A DNA stretch of 64,000 bases from Roseospira marina (GCF_014197855.1 NZ_JACIGJ010000006.1:62001-126000); one strand, 5' to 3'. Positions 1 to 10,193 are shown, numbered from the stretch's first letter. Notes: generated by a model from the sequence alone, not told the origin. Numbers and translations are program-made.

Positions 1-16
1 GGGTGTGTCCACTCAT
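1..16 (-). CDS. Start of a second peptide ABC transporter ATPase (partial)
   Basis: Only the first five codons (M-S-G-H-T) are inside the window. The ATG overlaps the TGA stop of the preceding ATPase gene in an ATGA arrangement, as in tightly coupled Dpp/Opp operons, where a DppD-type ATPase is normally followed by a DppF-type ATPase. The identity is inferred from operon convention only; no motif is visible. Confidence 0.5.
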
Positions 17-993
17 GCCGCGACTCCCCTTATCAGTTCCCGCGCCCGCGTGCAGCGGACGTTATGATCCTCGATCACATCCAGAGGCGGCACGCCCACC
101 CGGCAGCGCTCCTCGGCGTAATCGCAGCGCGGATGGAAGGCGCAGCCCGGCGGAATGGCCGTCAGCGGCGGCATGGAGCCGCGGATCTGGTTCAGGCGCG
201 CGCCCGGCTCCCCTTCGCCCGGCAGGGCCGACAGCAGGCCCCGGGTGTAGGGATGCACGGGGTTCTGGACGACCCGGGCGGTCTGGCCCGACTCCACCAC
301 GCGGCCGGCGTACAGCACCACCACGCGCTGGGTCACCTGCGACACCACGGCGAGGTCGTGTGTGATCAGAATCAGCCCGACCCCATGCGTGCGACACAGA
401 TCCAGCATGAGGCTCATAATTTCCGCCTGGATGGTGACGTCCAGTGCCGTGGTCGGCTCGTCGGCGATGATCAGCGCCGGCTCGGTCAGCAGGGCGATGG
501 CGATGACGACCCGCTGGCGCATGCCGCCGGACAGTTCGTGCGGATAGGACGCCATCCGCTTCTCCGGCGAGGGGATCTTGACCTCGCCCAGGCGCTGGAT
601 GGCGATGCGCCGCGCCTCCGCGTCGGAGATGTCGCGGTGCGCCTTCAGCGTTTCCACCATCTGGGTCCCAATGGTCAGCACCGGGTTCAGCGTCATCATG
701 GGATCCTGGAAGATCATGCTGATGCGGTCGCCCCGGATGGCGCGCATGTCCGCCCGCGACAGCGTGGCCAGGTCGCGGTCCTCGAACAGGATCCGCCCCC
801 CGGTGATGCGGCCGGGGCGGCTGAGCAGGTTCAGGATGGCGAAGGCGGCCACGGACTTGCCGGCCCCGGATTCACCGACGATCCCCAGGCGCTCGCCCTT
901 GTCCACCGAAAAACTGACGTCGTGCAGCGCGGTCAGCACCCCGTGGCGTGTGGGAAACTCCACCCGGAGGTCGCGAACATCAAGAAGGGGCAT
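13..993 (-). CDS. Dipeptide/oligopeptide ABC transporter ATP-binding protein (DppD/OppD type)
   Basis: Cytoplasmic ATPase of a peptide-class importer, 326 aa, full length for the family. Walker A GESGAGKS lies at about residues 40-47, followed by the signature LSGGMRQRV and Walker [13 protein letters not shown] with the switch histidine in ITHDLAVV. The C-terminal oligopeptide/dipeptide transporter extension is present, with [12 protein letters not shown] and a cysteine-rich tail ([15 protein letters not shown]) typical of DppD/OppD. The gene starts 4 bases after the DppC-type permease stop and ends in an ATGA overlap with the next gene. The substrate (peptides, nickel, glutathione or another solute) cannot be decided from this subunit. 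Confidence 0.93.
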   Translation of the reverse strand: MPLLDVRDLRVEFPTRHGVLTALHDVSFSVDKGERLGIVGESGAGKSVAAFAILNLLSRPGRITGGRILFEDRDLATLSRADMRAIRGDRISMIFQDPMMTLNPVLTIGTQMVETLKAHRDISDAEARRIAIQRLGEVKIPSPEKRMASYPHELSGGMRQRVVIAIALLTEPALIIADEPTTALDVTIQAEIMSLMLDLCRTHGVGLILITHDLAVVSQVTQRVVVLYAGRVVESGQTARVVQNPVHPYTRGLLSALPGEGEPGARLNQIRGSMPPLTAIPPGCAFHPRCDYAEERCRVGVPPLDVIEDHNVRCTRARELIRGVAA

Positions 994-997
994 CGGA

Positions 998-1915
998 TCA
1001 GCCCTTGTACAGACGGGGATTGAGAACGTCGCGCAGCCAGTCGCCGAGCAGGTTGATCGACAAGATCAGCACGATCAGCACGATTGATGGGATGGTTGTG
1101 ATCCACCACGATCCGCTGAAGATGTAGGCGAAGCCTGCGCTGATGAGAGAGCCGAGCGACGGCATCGTGACCGGCATGCCAAGCCCCAGAAAGGACAGCG
1201 CGGCCTCGCTGATGATGGCGTTGGCGACCTGCACCGTGGAGATCACCAGCAGCGGCGACAGCGTGTTCGGAAGGATGTGGCGGCGCATGATGGTGGGCGC
1301 CGACAGGCCGATGACGCGGGCCGCGTCGACGTATTCCTTTTTGCGCTCCGCCAGCACCGACGCGCGGATGGTGCGTGCGTACTGGGGCCACTCGGCGATG
1401 CCGATGACCAGCACCAGCATGATGATGGCCATGTCCGAGAACAACTCGGCGCCGAACGCCGCCTTGAACACGGCCAGGGCCACGATCGCCAGCATCAGCG
1501 TGGACATGGCAAGCTGGATGTCCGCCAGCCGCATGAAGAAGGCGTCCACCTTGCCACCGAGATACCCGGACATCAGGCCGATGACGATGCCCAGCGCCAT
1601 CTGCACCATCACCGCGAAAATCCCAATGGTGATGGAGATGCGCAGGCCGTACAGGATCGCGCTCAGCATGTCGCGGCCCTGGTCGTCCGTGCCCAGCAGA
1701 AAGGCGGGATCGCCGCCGCTCTGCCACACCGGCGGGATCTCGGAGTTCATGATGTCGAGCTGCGCCGGATCGTGCGGGTTCATCGGCGACAGCACGGGGG
1801 CCAGAAGGGCCGCCAGCATGAACGCGGCCGTCACCGCGAAGGCGACGATGGCGATCGGATCGCGGCGGAATCGATATACGAAGTCCGATCCGAGGACGGC
1901 GGAAAGGCGGCTCAT
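998..1915 (-). CDS. Peptide-class ABC transporter permease (DppC/OppC type)
   Basis: Inner-membrane permease of 305 aa. An N-terminal cytoplasmic leader is followed by a first membrane segment (IVAFAVTAAFMLAALLAPVL) and then a binding-protein-dependent transport domain with about five more helices. The EAA-type loop is recognisable around YVDAARVIGLSAPTIMRRHILPN. The segment LGTDDQGRDMLSAILYGLR is the usual DppC-family motif. Its ATG overlaps the stop of the upstream DppB-type gene (ATGA), so the two permeases are translationally coupled and should form the heterodimeric channel. Confidence 0.93.
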   Translation of the reverse strand: MSRLSAVLGSDFVYRFRRDPIAIVAFAVTAAFMLAALLAPVLSPMNPHDPAQLDIMNSEIPPVWQSGGDPAFLLGTDDQGRDMLSAILYGLRISITIGIFAVMVQMALGIVIGLMSGYLGGKVDAFFMRLADIQLAMSTLMLAIVALAVFKAAFGAELFSDMAIIMLVLVIGIAEWPQYARTIRASVLAERKKEYVDAARVIGLSAPTIMRRHILPNTLSPLLVISTVQVANAIISEAALSFLGLGMPVTMPSLGSLISAGFAYIFSGSWWITTIPSIVLIVLILSINLLGDWLRDVLNPRLYKG

Positions 1916-2901
1916 CGGGCGGCCCCCATCAGGCGGACGGTCGGGTTGACCATCGTGTAAATCAGATCGACCACCGTGTTGGTCACAACGAAAATCAGGC
2001 CGACAACGATGATGTAGCCGATGATCAGGGGGGTATCGACGCGGGTCACGGCCTCAATGAACATGAAGCCCAGGCCGGGCCACTGGAACACGGATTCGGT
2101 CAGGATGGTGTAGGCCAGCATGGTGCCGATCTGCACACCGCCGACCGTGATGACCGGCAGCAGCGTGTTCTTGAAGGCATGCAGGAACCACACACGACGC
2201 GCCGCCAGTCCCTTGGCCCAGGCGAACTTGATGTAGTCCTGCTCCAGGATCTCCATCATCTCGGAGCGGATGAGCCGGATGAACAGCGGCATCATGATCG
2301 AGGACAACGCGATACTGGGCAGTATCAGATGGGACAGCCCATCCAGCGTCAGGAAGCCGGTCGTCCAGCCGGGAGCGATCTCCACCAGATGCTCGCCGCG
2401 CCCGAACGAGGCCAGCCAGCCCAGATTCACCGAGAACAGGTAGATCAGGAAGATCGCGGTCAGGAACACCGGGATCGAAATGCCGATGATGCTGGCCCCC
2501 ATGGCGATCCTGGACAGCCAGTGGCGCGGCCGGATGGCGCACCAACAGCCCAGCGGCACGGAGACCAGCACGATGATCAGCGTGGCACCGAGCACTAGGT
2601 CCGCGGTCGCCGGAAACTTGTCCCCGATCACGTCCAGCACGGGGCGCTTGAAAAAATACGACCGCCCCAGGTCGCCCTGAACCGCCTTGCCAAGAAACCG
2701 GCCGTATTGCACCAGGAAGGGATCATTGAGCCCCAACTCGTCGCGCATCGCCTCGCGCTGGGCCTCGGAGACGGATTGGCCCACCAGCTCGCGCAGCGGG
2801 TCTCCGAGATTGTCCTGAATGGAAAAGCCGATGAGGCTGATGACGAACATCACCAAGACGGCCTGAAGCAGGCGCTTGATGAGGAAGGCTACGAACGCCA
2901 T
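1912..2901 (-). CDS. Peptide-class ABC transporter permease (DppB/OppB type)
   Basis: Inner-membrane permease of 329 aa. I chose the ATG at 2901 (MAFVAFLIKRLLQAVLVMFV) because the hydrophobic first helix begins there; a longer frame upstream is basic and non-conserved. DppB hallmarks include GDLGRSYFFKRPVLDVI, the EAA-like loop around YIKFAWAKGLAARRVWFLHAFKN and a C-terminal VVDLIYTMVNPTVRL tail. It lies 193 bases downstream of the binding-protein gene, a gap that contains a strong hairpin, and overlaps the DppC-type gene by 4 bases. Confidence 0.92.
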   Translation of the reverse strand: MAFVAFLIKRLLQAVLVMFVISLIGFSIQDNLGDPLRELVGQSVSEAQREAMRDELGLNDPFLVQYGRFLGKAVQGDLGRSYFFKRPVLDVIGDKFPATADLVLGATLIIVLVSVPLGCWCAIRPRHWLSRIAMGASIIGISIPVFLTAIFLIYLFSVNLGWLASFGRGEHLVEIAPGWTTGFLTLDGLSHLILPSIALSSIMMPLFIRLIRSEMMEILEQDYIKFAWAKGLAARRVWFLHAFKNTLLPVITVGGVQIGTMLAYTILTESVFQWPGLGFMFIEAVTRVDTPLIIGYIIVVGLIFVVTNTVVDLIYTMVNPTVRLMGAAR

Positions 2902-2975
2902 GGGGGACCCTAACGAACAAAGGCCGGCGTGGGTTGGACTCCGCCCGGCACCAAGGATGCGCCGTGCCAAGGCGA

Positions 2976-2999
2976 GCCCCCGTCCCGAAAGACGGGGGC
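2976..2999 (-). terminator. Intercistronic GC hairpin after the peptide-binding-protein gene
   Basis: A perfect 9-bp inverted repeat (2976-2984 with 2991-2999, arms GCCCCCGTC/GACGGGGGC) encloses a 6-base loop. No T-run follows it in the direction of transcription. It sits between the binding-protein stop and the first permease gene. Such hairpins commonly protect the upstream message from 3' decay or cause partial termination. The function is inferred. Confidence 0.6.
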
Positions 3000-3094
3000 G
3001 AACGGAACCCGGGTCGACGGCACGGCGGACGACCCGGGCGGTGTTCGGCGCGACGCGCCCCGCGATGGCGATGACAGCGCCCGAACCGAGCGGA

Positions 3095-4678
3095 TCAGTC
3101 GTCGATGACGAGATCGCCCAGGTACGGGAAGTCCATCACATTGACGATGTCCTCGATGTGGACACCCTTGCGGGCGGCCCAGGACAGGTTCTGCCAGTGC
3201 AACGGCACGAACGCGGCGTCGTCATACAGGATGCGCTCGACGTCCTGCAAGAGTGCGGCGCGCGCCTCCAGATCCACCATGGTCTGAGACTGGAGAATCA
3301 TCTCGTCGACCTTGGGGTTGGAGTAGTTGCCGGCGTTGTACTGACCGAAGCCGGTGTCGGCATTCGGGGTCATCGTCAGGAACTCGGTGTAGTTGGCCGA
3401 GTCCTCCGTGTCGGCATGCCAGCCGATCATCATGATATCGGCGGCGCGCACATCGAATTCGGGCCAGTACTGCGCCTTCGGAAGCGTGGTCAGGTCGACC
3501 TTGATATTGATCCGGGCCAGCATAGCCGCGACGGCTTCCGCGATCTTGGCGTCGTTCACATAGCGGTTGTTCGGCGTCATCATGGTGACGGAGAAGCCGT
3601 CCTCGTAGCCGGCCTCCTTCATCAGGGCCTTGGCCTTGGCGAGATCATAGCGCGGCGTCAGGTCCGGATTGTAGCCGACCATACCGGGGGCGCTCTGCTG
3701 GCCCGCCACGGTGCCGAAGCCCTTCATGATCTTGTCGACGATGCCCGCGTTGTTGATCGCGTAGACAATGGCCTGACGGACGCGCGGGTCCTTGAACGCC
3801 TCGACCCGCTTCTGATTCATCTGCAAGGTGATGATGCGGGTGCCGCCCATGGTGACCAGATTGACGTTCGGGTCATTGCCCAGGCGTTCCAGGTCGTTCG
3901 GGGGCACAGGCTTGATGTAGTCCACACCACCGGACAGCAACGAGGCCACGCGGGTCGGATCTTCCTTGATCGGGGTGAAGATGATCTCGGTGACGTTCCC
4001 CGGGGATTCGGTGTCCCAGTAGTCGGCGAAGCGCGTGAACTCCACGCGCACGCCCTGCTCGCGGGCGGTCACGACGAACGGACCGGTGCCCGACTCATGG
4101 CTGGTGGCGAAGGCGTCGCCGTGCTTGATGATGATGTCCTTCGGCTTCCCGTTCTCATCCGTCCCGGTGTAGAATTCCTTGTCCATCGGGAAGATGTAGG
4201 TGGCCATGTTCAAGACCAGCGGGTAAGGCTCCGTGGTGATCAGGTCGACGGTATAGTCGTCGATCGCCTTGGCGGCCTCAAACGGCTCGAACAGACCCTT
4301 GAAATCTGGACTTTTCTTCATGCGATTGAAGGTGAAGACCACATCCTCGGCCGTGAACGGGTTGCCGGAGTGGAACGTCACGCCCTCACGCAGGTGGAAC
4401 CGCATGGTGGTGTCGTCGATGCGTTCCCAGCTTTCGGCCAGACGCGGCTCGAACGCCATGTCCTGGGTGAATCGCACCAGCGGGTCGAACACCATATGCG
4501 CCATTTCAAGGGTGCCGCCGGACAGCTGCTCCTGCGGGTCCAGCGACACCGGATCCGCGTCGTAGGCCATGCGTAGCGTCTTGGCATCGGCCGGCGCCAC
4601 GCCCGCGACATCGGCGCCGACGGCCACCGCGCAGGCCATCAGCGCGCCGGTGGCGGCGCTCTTCAAGGTAAACGTCAT
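3095..4678 (-). CDS. Peptide-class ABC transporter substrate-binding protein (SBP_bac_5)
   Basis: Periplasmic solute-binding protein of 527 aa, family 5 (DppA/OppA-like). The start at 4678 is supported by an SD-like GGGAGAG upstream and by the signal peptide that begins there (MTFTLKSAATGALMACAVAV, Ala-rich cleavage region around PADAKT). The family opening TLRMAYDADPVSLDPQ follows, then a typical TMRFHLREGVTFHSG segment. It is the first gene of the transporter operon. The final ligand is unknown; glutathione, dipeptide and nickel binders share this fold. The frame stays open 354 bases upstream of the chosen start, but that part is arginine-rich and looks non-coding. Confidence 0.92.
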   Translation of the reverse strand: MTFTLKSAATGALMACAVAVGADVAGVAPADAKTLRMAYDADPVSLDPQEQLSGGTLEMAHMVFDPLVRFTQDMAFEPRLAESWERIDDTTMRFHLREGVTFHSGNPFTAEDVVFTFNRMKKSPDFKGLFEPFEAAKAIDDYTVDLITTEPYPLVLNMATYIFPMDKEFYTGTDENGKPKDIIIKHGDAFATSHESGTGPFVVTAREQGVRVEFTRFADYWDTESPGNVTEIIFTPIKEDPTRVASLLSGGVDYIKPVPPNDLERLGNDPNVNLVTMGGTRIITLQMNQKRVEAFKDPRVRQAIVYAINNAGIVDKIMKGFGTVAGQQSAPGMVGYNPDLTPRYDLAKAKALMKEAGYEDGFSVTMMTPNNRYVNDAKIAEAVAAMLARINIKVDLTTLPKAQYWPEFDVRAADIMMIGWHADTEDSANYTEFLTMTPNADTGFGQYNAGNYSNPKVDEMILQSQTMVDLEARAALLQDVERILYDDAAFVPLHWQNLSWAARKGVHIEDIVNVMDFPYLGDLVIDD

Positions 4679-4881
4679 GCCTGTCTCTCCCTCGTGGTGT
4701 TGGTCGGGGCACCGGAGTGGCACAACGCCGGGCCACCGGGCCGCCCGATCCACGGGTCGGTGGTACACCAGGGCGTAAAGGCATGGAAGGGGGCGCCGGG
4801 CCACCCGGCCCCGATTCGTCGGGCCGGCGCGACTCCGGCCGGGTGAAGCGCGCGAGCGCTCGGCACCCGGACCGCTGCGGA
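4679..4881. other. Gap upstream of the peptide transporter operon
   Basis: About 200 bases between the binding-protein start and the end of phoB. It must contain the promoter for the leftward transporter operon and the 3' end of the phosphate operon. I found no convincing -35/-10 pair and no T-run terminator. Confidence 0.4.
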
Positions 4882-5589
4882 TCAGGCGACCGGAACGGTG
4901 GCGTCGAGCGCGTAGCCGGCCGCCCGCACCGTGCGGATCAGGTCGGTTTCGCCCGGTCCGTTCAAGGCCTTGCGCAGGCGTCGGATATGCACGTCCACGG
5001 TGCGCGGTTCCACGTAGATGTCGGGTCCCCACACCGCGTTCAGCAGCGCCTCGCGCGAGAACACGCTGCCCGGGTTCTGCATCAGGAAGCGCAGCAAACG
5101 AAACTCGGTGGGGCCGAGATGAACGTGCCGGCCGCTGCGGGTCACCCGGTGCGCGCCCAGGTCCATCGCCACGGTGTCGTACTCCAGCACCCCTTTGGGC
5201 TGGGCCGGCTGCACCCGGCGGAGCTGCGCCTTGACGCGCGCCAGCAGCTCCGGAACCGAAAACGGCTTGGTGATGTAGTCATCGGCGCCGGTGTTGAGGC
5301 CGCGCACCTTGTCCGCCTCCTCGCCGCGCGCCGTCAGCATGACGATGGGCACCGCGCGGTCCGAGGACTTACGCCGGATCTGGCGGCAGACCTCGATCCC
5401 CGACAACGCGGGCAGCATCCAGTCCAGCAGCACGAGGTCCGGGTCCGACTCGGCGAAGACCGTCAGGGCCTCCTCGCCGTCCATCGCCTCGCACACCCGA
5501 TAGCCTTCCTTCTCCAGATTGTACCGGAGCATGGTGACGAGCGCGGCTTCGTCCTCCACCACCATCACCAGGGGCTTCATCGCTTCCAT
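4882..5589 (-). CDS. phoB: Phosphate regulon response regulator PhoB
   Basis: Cytoplasmic OmpR/PhoB-type transcription factor, 235 aa, standard length. The receiver domain spans about residues 5-120, with the acidic pair in VVEDE, phospho-acceptor Asp in LVLLDWMLP and the switch Lys in YITKPFSVPELLARV. The C-terminal winged helix (about 135-230) contains LGPTEFRLLRFLMQNPG and the recognition region RTVDVHIRRLRKAL. It is the last gene of the pstSCAB-phoU-phoB cluster, 72 bases after phoU. No phoR kinase gene lies beside it. The start could also be the ATG 9 bases downstream; I prefer 5589 because GGAGG and GAGGGA precede it. Confidence 0.93.
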   Translation of the reverse strand: MEAMKPLVMVVEDEAALVTMLRYNLEKEGYRVCEAMDGEEALTVFAESDPDLVLLDWMLPALSGIEVCRQIRRKSSDRAVPIVMLTARGEEADKVRGLNTGADDYITKPFSVPELLARVKAQLRRVQPAQPKGVLEYDTVAMDLGAHRVTRSGRHVHLGPTEFRLLRFLMQNPGSVFSREALLNAVWGPDIYVEPRTVDVHIRRLRKALNGPGETDLIRTVRAAGYALDATVPVA

Positions 5590-5661
5590 GGTCCCTCATG
5601 CCTCCAGCGGCTGTCTGGCTTACGCGGAACGCGCGCCATCGGGTTCCGCGCGGCCCGCGCG

Positions 5662-6405
5662 TCAGGTCGGACTCTCCGGTCCCGACGAGGGCTCTGTCGG
5701 CACCTCGGCGCCTTTCGGCCGCGCGGCGCGCAACGGACGGCCCAGCGCCAAATAGTGAACGGTCTCGGCAATATTGGTGGCGTGGTCGCCGATTCGTTCG
5801 AGGTTCTTGGCGATGAACATCAGATGCGAGCAGGCGGTGATGTTGCGCGAATCCTCCATCATGTAGCTCACCAGTTCCTGGAACAGGCTGGTGTGCAGGG
5901 CGTCCAGCTCCTCATCGCGCCGCCACACCACGATCGCGCGGTCTACGTCGCGCTCGACGTAGGCGTCGAGGACGTCCTTCACGATCTCCTGCGCCAGCCG
6001 CGCCATCCGCGCCAGGGCCGTGATGGCCTTGACCGGCGGCGACTGGTTCACCACCAGCGACCGGCGCGCCACGTTGGCCGCATAGTCCCCGATGCGCTCC
6101 AGATCGCCCGCGATGCGCAGTGCACCCACGATGTGGCGCAGATCCTCCGCCACCGGCTGGCGCAACGCCAGCAGGCGCACCGCGTGGTCCTGGATCTCCT
6201 GGTCCAGGGCGTCGACCTCGTTATCCTTGGCCGACACCTCGGCGGCCAGCGCGGCGTCGCGCTTGACCAGCGCCTGTAGCGCGGCGGCAAGCTGGGCTTC
6301 CACCAGCCCACCGGCCCGCACAACGGTATTGGACAGGCGGTCCAGCTCCGCGTCGAAGGAGCGCACCGTGTGATCGTTCGCGTGTGTTTCCGCCGTCGGG
6401 GCCAT
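5662..6405 (-). CDS. phoU: Phosphate signalling protein PhoU
   Basis: Cytoplasmic all-helical regulator of 247 aa that links the Pst transporter to the PhoR/PhoB system and represses the regulon when phosphate is ample. Two PhoU repeats are visible, with signatures DEIQDH-like DQEIQDHAVRLLALRQPVAEDLR in the first half and DSRNITACSHLMFIAKNLERIGDHATNIAE in the second. The E/DxxxD metal-binding residues of each repeat are present. It lies 32 bases after pstB and 72 before phoB in one leftward operon. It carries a short extra C-terminal tail. Confidence 0.93.
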   Translation of the reverse strand: MAPTAETHANDHTVRSFDAELDRLSNTVVRAGGLVEAQLAAALQALVKRDAALAAEVSAKDNEVDALDQEIQDHAVRLLALRQPVAEDLRHIVGALRIAGDLERIGDYAANVARRSLVVNQSPPVKAITALARMARLAQEIVKDVLDAYVERDVDRAIVVWRRDEELDALHTSLFQELVSYMMEDSRNITACSHLMFIAKNLERIGDHATNIAETVHYLALGRPLRAARPKGAEVPTEPSSGPESPT

Positions 6406-6437
6406 CGCTTCTTCCCTTCGGGAGTGCTGTATCCGGC

Positions 6438-7274
6438 CTAGCCGAACCGGCCCGTGATATATCCCTGGGTCAGTTTGTGTTCCGGATTGGTGAAGATGGT
6501 CTCGGTATCGCCCATTTCGACCAGATTGCCCAGATGAAAGAACGCCGTACGCTGCGAGACCCGGGCCGCCTGCTGCATCGAGTGGGTCACAATCACGATG
6601 GTGTAGTTCTCGCGCAGTTCGTCAATCAACTCTTCGATCTTCGCGGTCGCGATCGGATCCAGCGCGGAGCACGGCTCGTCCATCAGGATCACCTCCGGGC
6701 TGACCGCGATGGCGCGCGCGATGCACAGGCGCTGCTGCTGGCCACCGGACAGCCCGGTGCCCGGCGTGTCCAGCCGGTCCTTGACCTCGCCCAGCAGGCC
6801 GGCGCGCTCCAGGCTGGTGTGGACGATCTCGTCCAGCTCGCTCTTGTGCGCCACCAGCCCGTGAATACGCGGGCCATAGGCCACGTTCTCGAAGATCGAC
6901 TTGGGGAACGGGTTCGGCTTTTGGAACACCATGCCGACGCGCGCGCGCAACTGCACCACGTCCACCTTGCGGTCGTAGATATCCTCGCCGTCCAGCCGGA
7001 AGTCCCCCGTCACCCGGCAGATGTCGATTGTGTCGTTCATCCGGTTGAGCGCGCGCAGGAACGTCGACTTTCCGCAGCCCGACGGCCCGATGAACGCCGT
7101 GACCTCGTGCGCGCCCACATCCAGACTCACATTCTTAATGGCCTGCTTCTCGCCATAGTACACGTTGGCGCCGCGCGCGGAGACCTTGGCGTTGTCCTCC
7201 ACCGTCGGCTTGCCGGCGGTTGTTTCCGGGTACGCGTGCTCCTGCGCGGACTCGGAATGCTGCTCATCTTTCAT
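6438..7274 (-). CDS. pstB: Phosphate ABC transporter ATP-binding protein PstB
   Basis: ATPase subunit of the high-affinity phosphate importer, 278 aa from the ATG at 7274, six bases after the pstA stop. Walker [10 protein letters not shown] is at residues 63-71, signature [14 protein letters not shown], Walker [13 protein letters not shown] and the H-loop IVTHSMQQA. The PstB-specific [10 protein letters not shown] after Walker A and the C-terminal [15 protein letters not shown] confirm the assignment. An N-terminal extension of about 30 hydrophilic residues is common in this lineage. In the pst cluster it follows pstA and precedes phoU. Confidence 0.95.
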   Translation of the reverse strand: MKDEQHSESAQEHAYPETTAGKPTVEDNAKVSARGANVYYGEKQAIKNVSLDVGAHEVTAFIGPSGCGKSTFLRALNRMNDTIDICRVTGDFRLDGEDIYDRKVDVVQLRARVGMVFQKPNPFPKSIFENVAYGPRIHGLVAHKSELDEIVHTSLERAGLLGEVKDRLDTPGTGLSGGQQQRLCIARAIAVSPEVILMDEPCSALDPIATAKIEELIDELRENYTIVIVTHSMQQAARVSQRTAFFHLGNLVEMGDTETIFTNPEHKLTQGYITGRFG

Positions 7275-7279
7275 GGCTC

Positions 7280-8665
7280 TTACCACTTTCTCTCGAAACG
7301 TTTGCGCAGCAGGACCGCCGCCGCGTTCATCAGGATCAGGAAGCCCAGCAGGCACATGATGGCGGCCGATGTCCGCTCGGTGAAGCCGCGCTCCGGGCTG
7401 TCCGACCACAGGAAGATTTGCACCGGCAGCACGGTGGACGGGTCCATCGGCGTGGCCGGAATGTCCACCACGAAAGCCACCATGCCGATCATCAGCAGCG
7501 GCGCGGTCTCGCCCAGGGCCTGCGCCATGCCGATGATGGTGCCGGTCAGCATGCCGGGCATCGCCAGCGGCAGCACATGATGAAAGATGGTCTGAAGCTT
7601 CGATGCGCCAACACCCAGCGCGGCCTCTCGAATCGACGGCGGCACCGACTTCAACGCCGCGCGGCTGGCGATGATGATGGTCGGCAGCGTCATCAGGGTC
7701 AGCACCAGACCGCCGACCACGGGGGCGGAACGGGGCATGCCGAAGAATTGGAGGAACACGGCGAGACCCAGCAGGCCGAACACGATCGATGGCACGGCGG
7801 CGAGGTTGTTGATGTTGACCTCAATGACGTCGGTCCACCGGTTCTTCGGCGCGAACTCCTCCAGGTAGACCGCCGCCGCGACCCCGATGGGGAACGACAG
7901 CGCCAGCGTCACCAGGAGGGTGAAGAACGACCCAACGGCCGCGCCCCAGATGCCGGCGAGTTCCGGCTGGCGGCTATCACCATTGGTGAAGAACCACCGG
8001 TTAAAGGAACCCTCGACCTCGCCCTGACGCACGAGCTGTTGCAGGTAACGCCCCTGGTTTTCGCTGATCAGCCGCTCTCCGGGCGGCAGCGACCAGGGAA
8101 TCCCGGTGCTGGCCTCCCGGATGGTCCGCATGGTCACGGCCGGATCGATATTGCCCTTCAGGATCTGGTCGAACTCGGTCGCCAGCGGCACGTACACACT
8201 GATCCGCTGCCCCACCAGGGTCGGATCGTCCAACACCATGTCGCGGATGACGAAGTTGGCCCCGGGGCTCACCAGGGCGCGCACATCGCGGCGCGCGCTC
8301 CGCCCACTCGCGTCGGGAAACAGGGAGTACATCGCGTCGTTGATGGCACCCTGGTAGTCGGCCCGCGCCAGCACCTCGGGGTCGCGCGTTCCCTGAGGGT
8401 CGATGTCCTGCGGGTACAGCGTGACGTCCAGGCGGACGGTGTACTGCACGAACGCGGTGTAGCCGGAGCCGATGATGGTCACGAACAGGGTGACCAGCAT
8501 GGCCAGCGCAAGGATGATGGCGCCGATGCCATAGGCCTGAAAGCGCTTCTCGGCCGCGTAGCGCCGGGCCAGCGAGGCCTGCATCTTCTCCTTCGCGGAC
8601 GCGGTGGAGCCCGAGGAGGGACCCGATGGGGACCTCGGGTCGGTGGGCGCGGTGGATTCGGTCAT
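7280..8665 (-). CDS. pstA: Phosphate ABC transporter permease PstA with large periplasmic insert
   Basis: Inner-membrane permease, 461 aa from the ATG at 8665, much longer than the roughly 300-aa E. coli PstA. The Ser/Thr/Pro-rich N-terminus is followed by a first helix ([20 protein letters not shown] shifted version at about residues 50-75). A periplasmic domain of about 170 residues comes next (DUF3333 type, known in alphaproteobacterial PstA), then the transport domain with the EAA loop around [19 protein letters not shown]. It pairs with PstC. The gene follows pstC after 61 bases and precedes pstB. Confidence 0.93.
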   Translation of the reverse strand: MTESTAPTDPRSPSGPSSGSTASAKEKMQASLARRYAAEKRFQAYGIGAIILALAMLVTLFVTIIGSGYTAFVQYTVRLDVTLYPQDIDPQGTRDPEVLARADYQGAINDAMYSLFPDASGRSARRDVRALVSPGANFVIRDMVLDDPTLVGQRISVYVPLATEFDQILKGNIDPAVTMRTIREASTGIPWSLPPGERLISENQGRYLQQLVRQGEVEGSFNRWFFTNGDSRQPELAGIWGAAVGSFFTLLVTLALSFPIGVAAAVYLEEFAPKNRWTDVIEVNINNLAAVPSIVFGLLGLAVFLQFFGMPRSAPVVGGLVLTLMTLPTIIIASRAALKSVPPSIREAALGVGASKLQTIFHHVLPLAMPGMLTGTIIGMAQALGETAPLLMIGMVAFVVDIPATPMDPSTVLPVQIFLWSDSPERGFTERTSAAIMCLLGFLILMNAAAVLLRKRFERKW

Positions 8666-8726
8666 GATGTGTCTCGCTCGGTCGGGCTCGAACTCGGGTC
8701 GCGGTGGGGGCACGGCAACCGGCCCG

Positions 8727-10193
8727 TCAGTCGTACTGCTCGCGGTATTTGCGGACCACGTGCAGGGCGATGATGTTCAGGCACAGCGTCATGATGAACA
8801 GCACAAGGCCAAGGGCGAAGGCCGCCAGCGTCTTGGGGCTGTCGAACTCCTGGTCGCCCACCAGCAGGGTGACGATCTGCACCGTGACGGTGGTGACCGC
8901 TTCCAGCGGGTTGGCGGTCAGGTTCGATCCCAGGCCCGCGGCCATGACCACGATCATGGTCTCGCCGATGGCCCGGCTGACGGCCAGCAGGATGCCGCCC
9001 ACGATGCCGGGCAGCGCGGCCGGCAGGATGACCCGGCGGACGGTCTCGGACTTGGTGGCGCCCAGGCCGTACGACCCCTCGCGCATCGACTGCGGCACGG
9101 CCGTGATGACGTCGTCCGACAGCGAACTGACGAACGGGATGATCATGATCCCCATGACCATGCCGGCGGCCAGCGCGCTCTCCGAGGAGACGTCCAGGCC
9201 GATGCTTTCGCCGACGTCGCGGAAGAACGGCGCCACGGTCAGCGCGGCGAAGAAGCCGTAGACCACGGTCGGAATGCCAGCCAGGATCTCCAGCAGCGGC
9301 TTGACGACCGCGCGCACTTTGCTGTGCGCGTATTCCGCCATGTAGATCGCCGACAGCAGGCCGATCGGCACCGCCACGCACATGGCGATGAAGGAGATCA
9401 ACAGCGTGCCGGCGAACAGCGGCACCGCGCCGAACGACCCGGTGGACCCGACCTGATCCGCCCGGATGGCGGTCTGCGGGCTCCAATGCAGGCCGAACAG
9501 GAATTCGGTGAGCGGGATCTGCGCGAAGAAGCGGATCGCCTCGAACAGCAGCGACAGCACGATGCCCAGCGTCGTCAGGATCGCCACGGTCGAGCACAGG
9601 ATCATGAAGGCCGTGACGGCCTGTTCGACCCGGTTGCGCGCCCGCATCTCGGGGGCGATCCACCGCCAGGCCACACCGGCGCCGGCGCCGGCCACCGCGA
9701 CGCACGCGGCGACCATCAGAAGGAAACTGGTGTCCCGGTAGCCCTGGTAGTAGTCCGCGACCTCCTGCATGAAGGCCGCATGGCCCGTCGAGGCCGTGCC
9801 CGCCGCCATGTTGCGGATTTCGGTCTGGAGCAGGTTGTACTGGTCGGCGCGCAGCGCGGACAGGTCAATCGTGGTGGCGTTTGGCTCCAGGCTGAGCAGC
9901 AGGGCCAGCTTGGACTGGCGCACGCTCTCCATATGGGCCGGATCGGCGATGTGGGCCTGGAAGTAGTCCAGGGCGGCGCTCATGGCCAGCATCGGCTCCA
10001 GCGGCACCCAGATCACCAGCAGGATCAGGGCCGGCACCGCGCACCACAGCGCGACGAAATGCCCGTGGTAATTGGGCAGGGAATGCAGCGCGCGCGGTTG
10101 GCCCTCGCTGCGGGCGACGGCCCGTTGGCGGCCCATCGCAAAACTGATCAACGTCAGACCCAGAATGGCGGCGATGACGTAGAGGGTTTCCAT
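8727..10193 (-). CDS. pstC: Phosphate ABC transporter permease PstC with N-terminal extension
   Basis: Inner-membrane permease of 488 aa, longer than the classic 320-aa PstC. An extra N-terminal region has a helix at the start (TLYVIAAILGLTLISFAMG), two more helices flanking a hydrophilic segment, and then the transport domain with YMAEYAHSKVRAVVKPLLE and the EAA loop around GSYGLGATKSETVRRVILPAAL. Both Pst permeases carry lineage-typical inserts, so they probably meet each other or PstS in the periplasm. It follows pstS after a 173-base gap containing a perfect hairpin. Confidence 0.93.
   Translation of the reverse strand: METLYVIAAILGLTLISFAMGRQRAVARSEGQPRALHSLPNYHGHFVALWCAVPALILLVIWVPLEPMLAMSAALDYFQAHIADPAHMESVRQSKLALLLSLEPNATTIDLSALRADQYNLLQTEIRNMAAGTASTGHAAFMQEVADYYQGYRDTSFLLMVAACVAVAGAGAGVAWRWIAPEMRARNRVEQAVTAFMILCSTVAILTTLGIVLSLLFEAIRFFAQIPLTEFLFGLHWSPQTAIRADQVGSTGSFGAVPLFAGTLLISFIAMCVAVPIGLLSAIYMAEYAHSKVRAVVKPLLEILAGIPTVVYGFFAALTVAPFFRDVGESIGLDVSSESALAAGMVMGIMIIPFVSSLSDDVITAVPQSMREGSYGLGATKSETVRRVILPAALPGIVGGILLAVSRAIGETMIVVMAAGLGSNLTANPLEAVTTVTVQIVTLLVGDQEFDSPKTLAAFALGLVLFIMTLCLNIIALHVVRKYREQYD

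Noticed and set aside
4882-5589. A phoR gene next to phoB
   Set aside because: The adjacent genes are phoU and an ABC transporter; no histidine kinase motif is present in the window.
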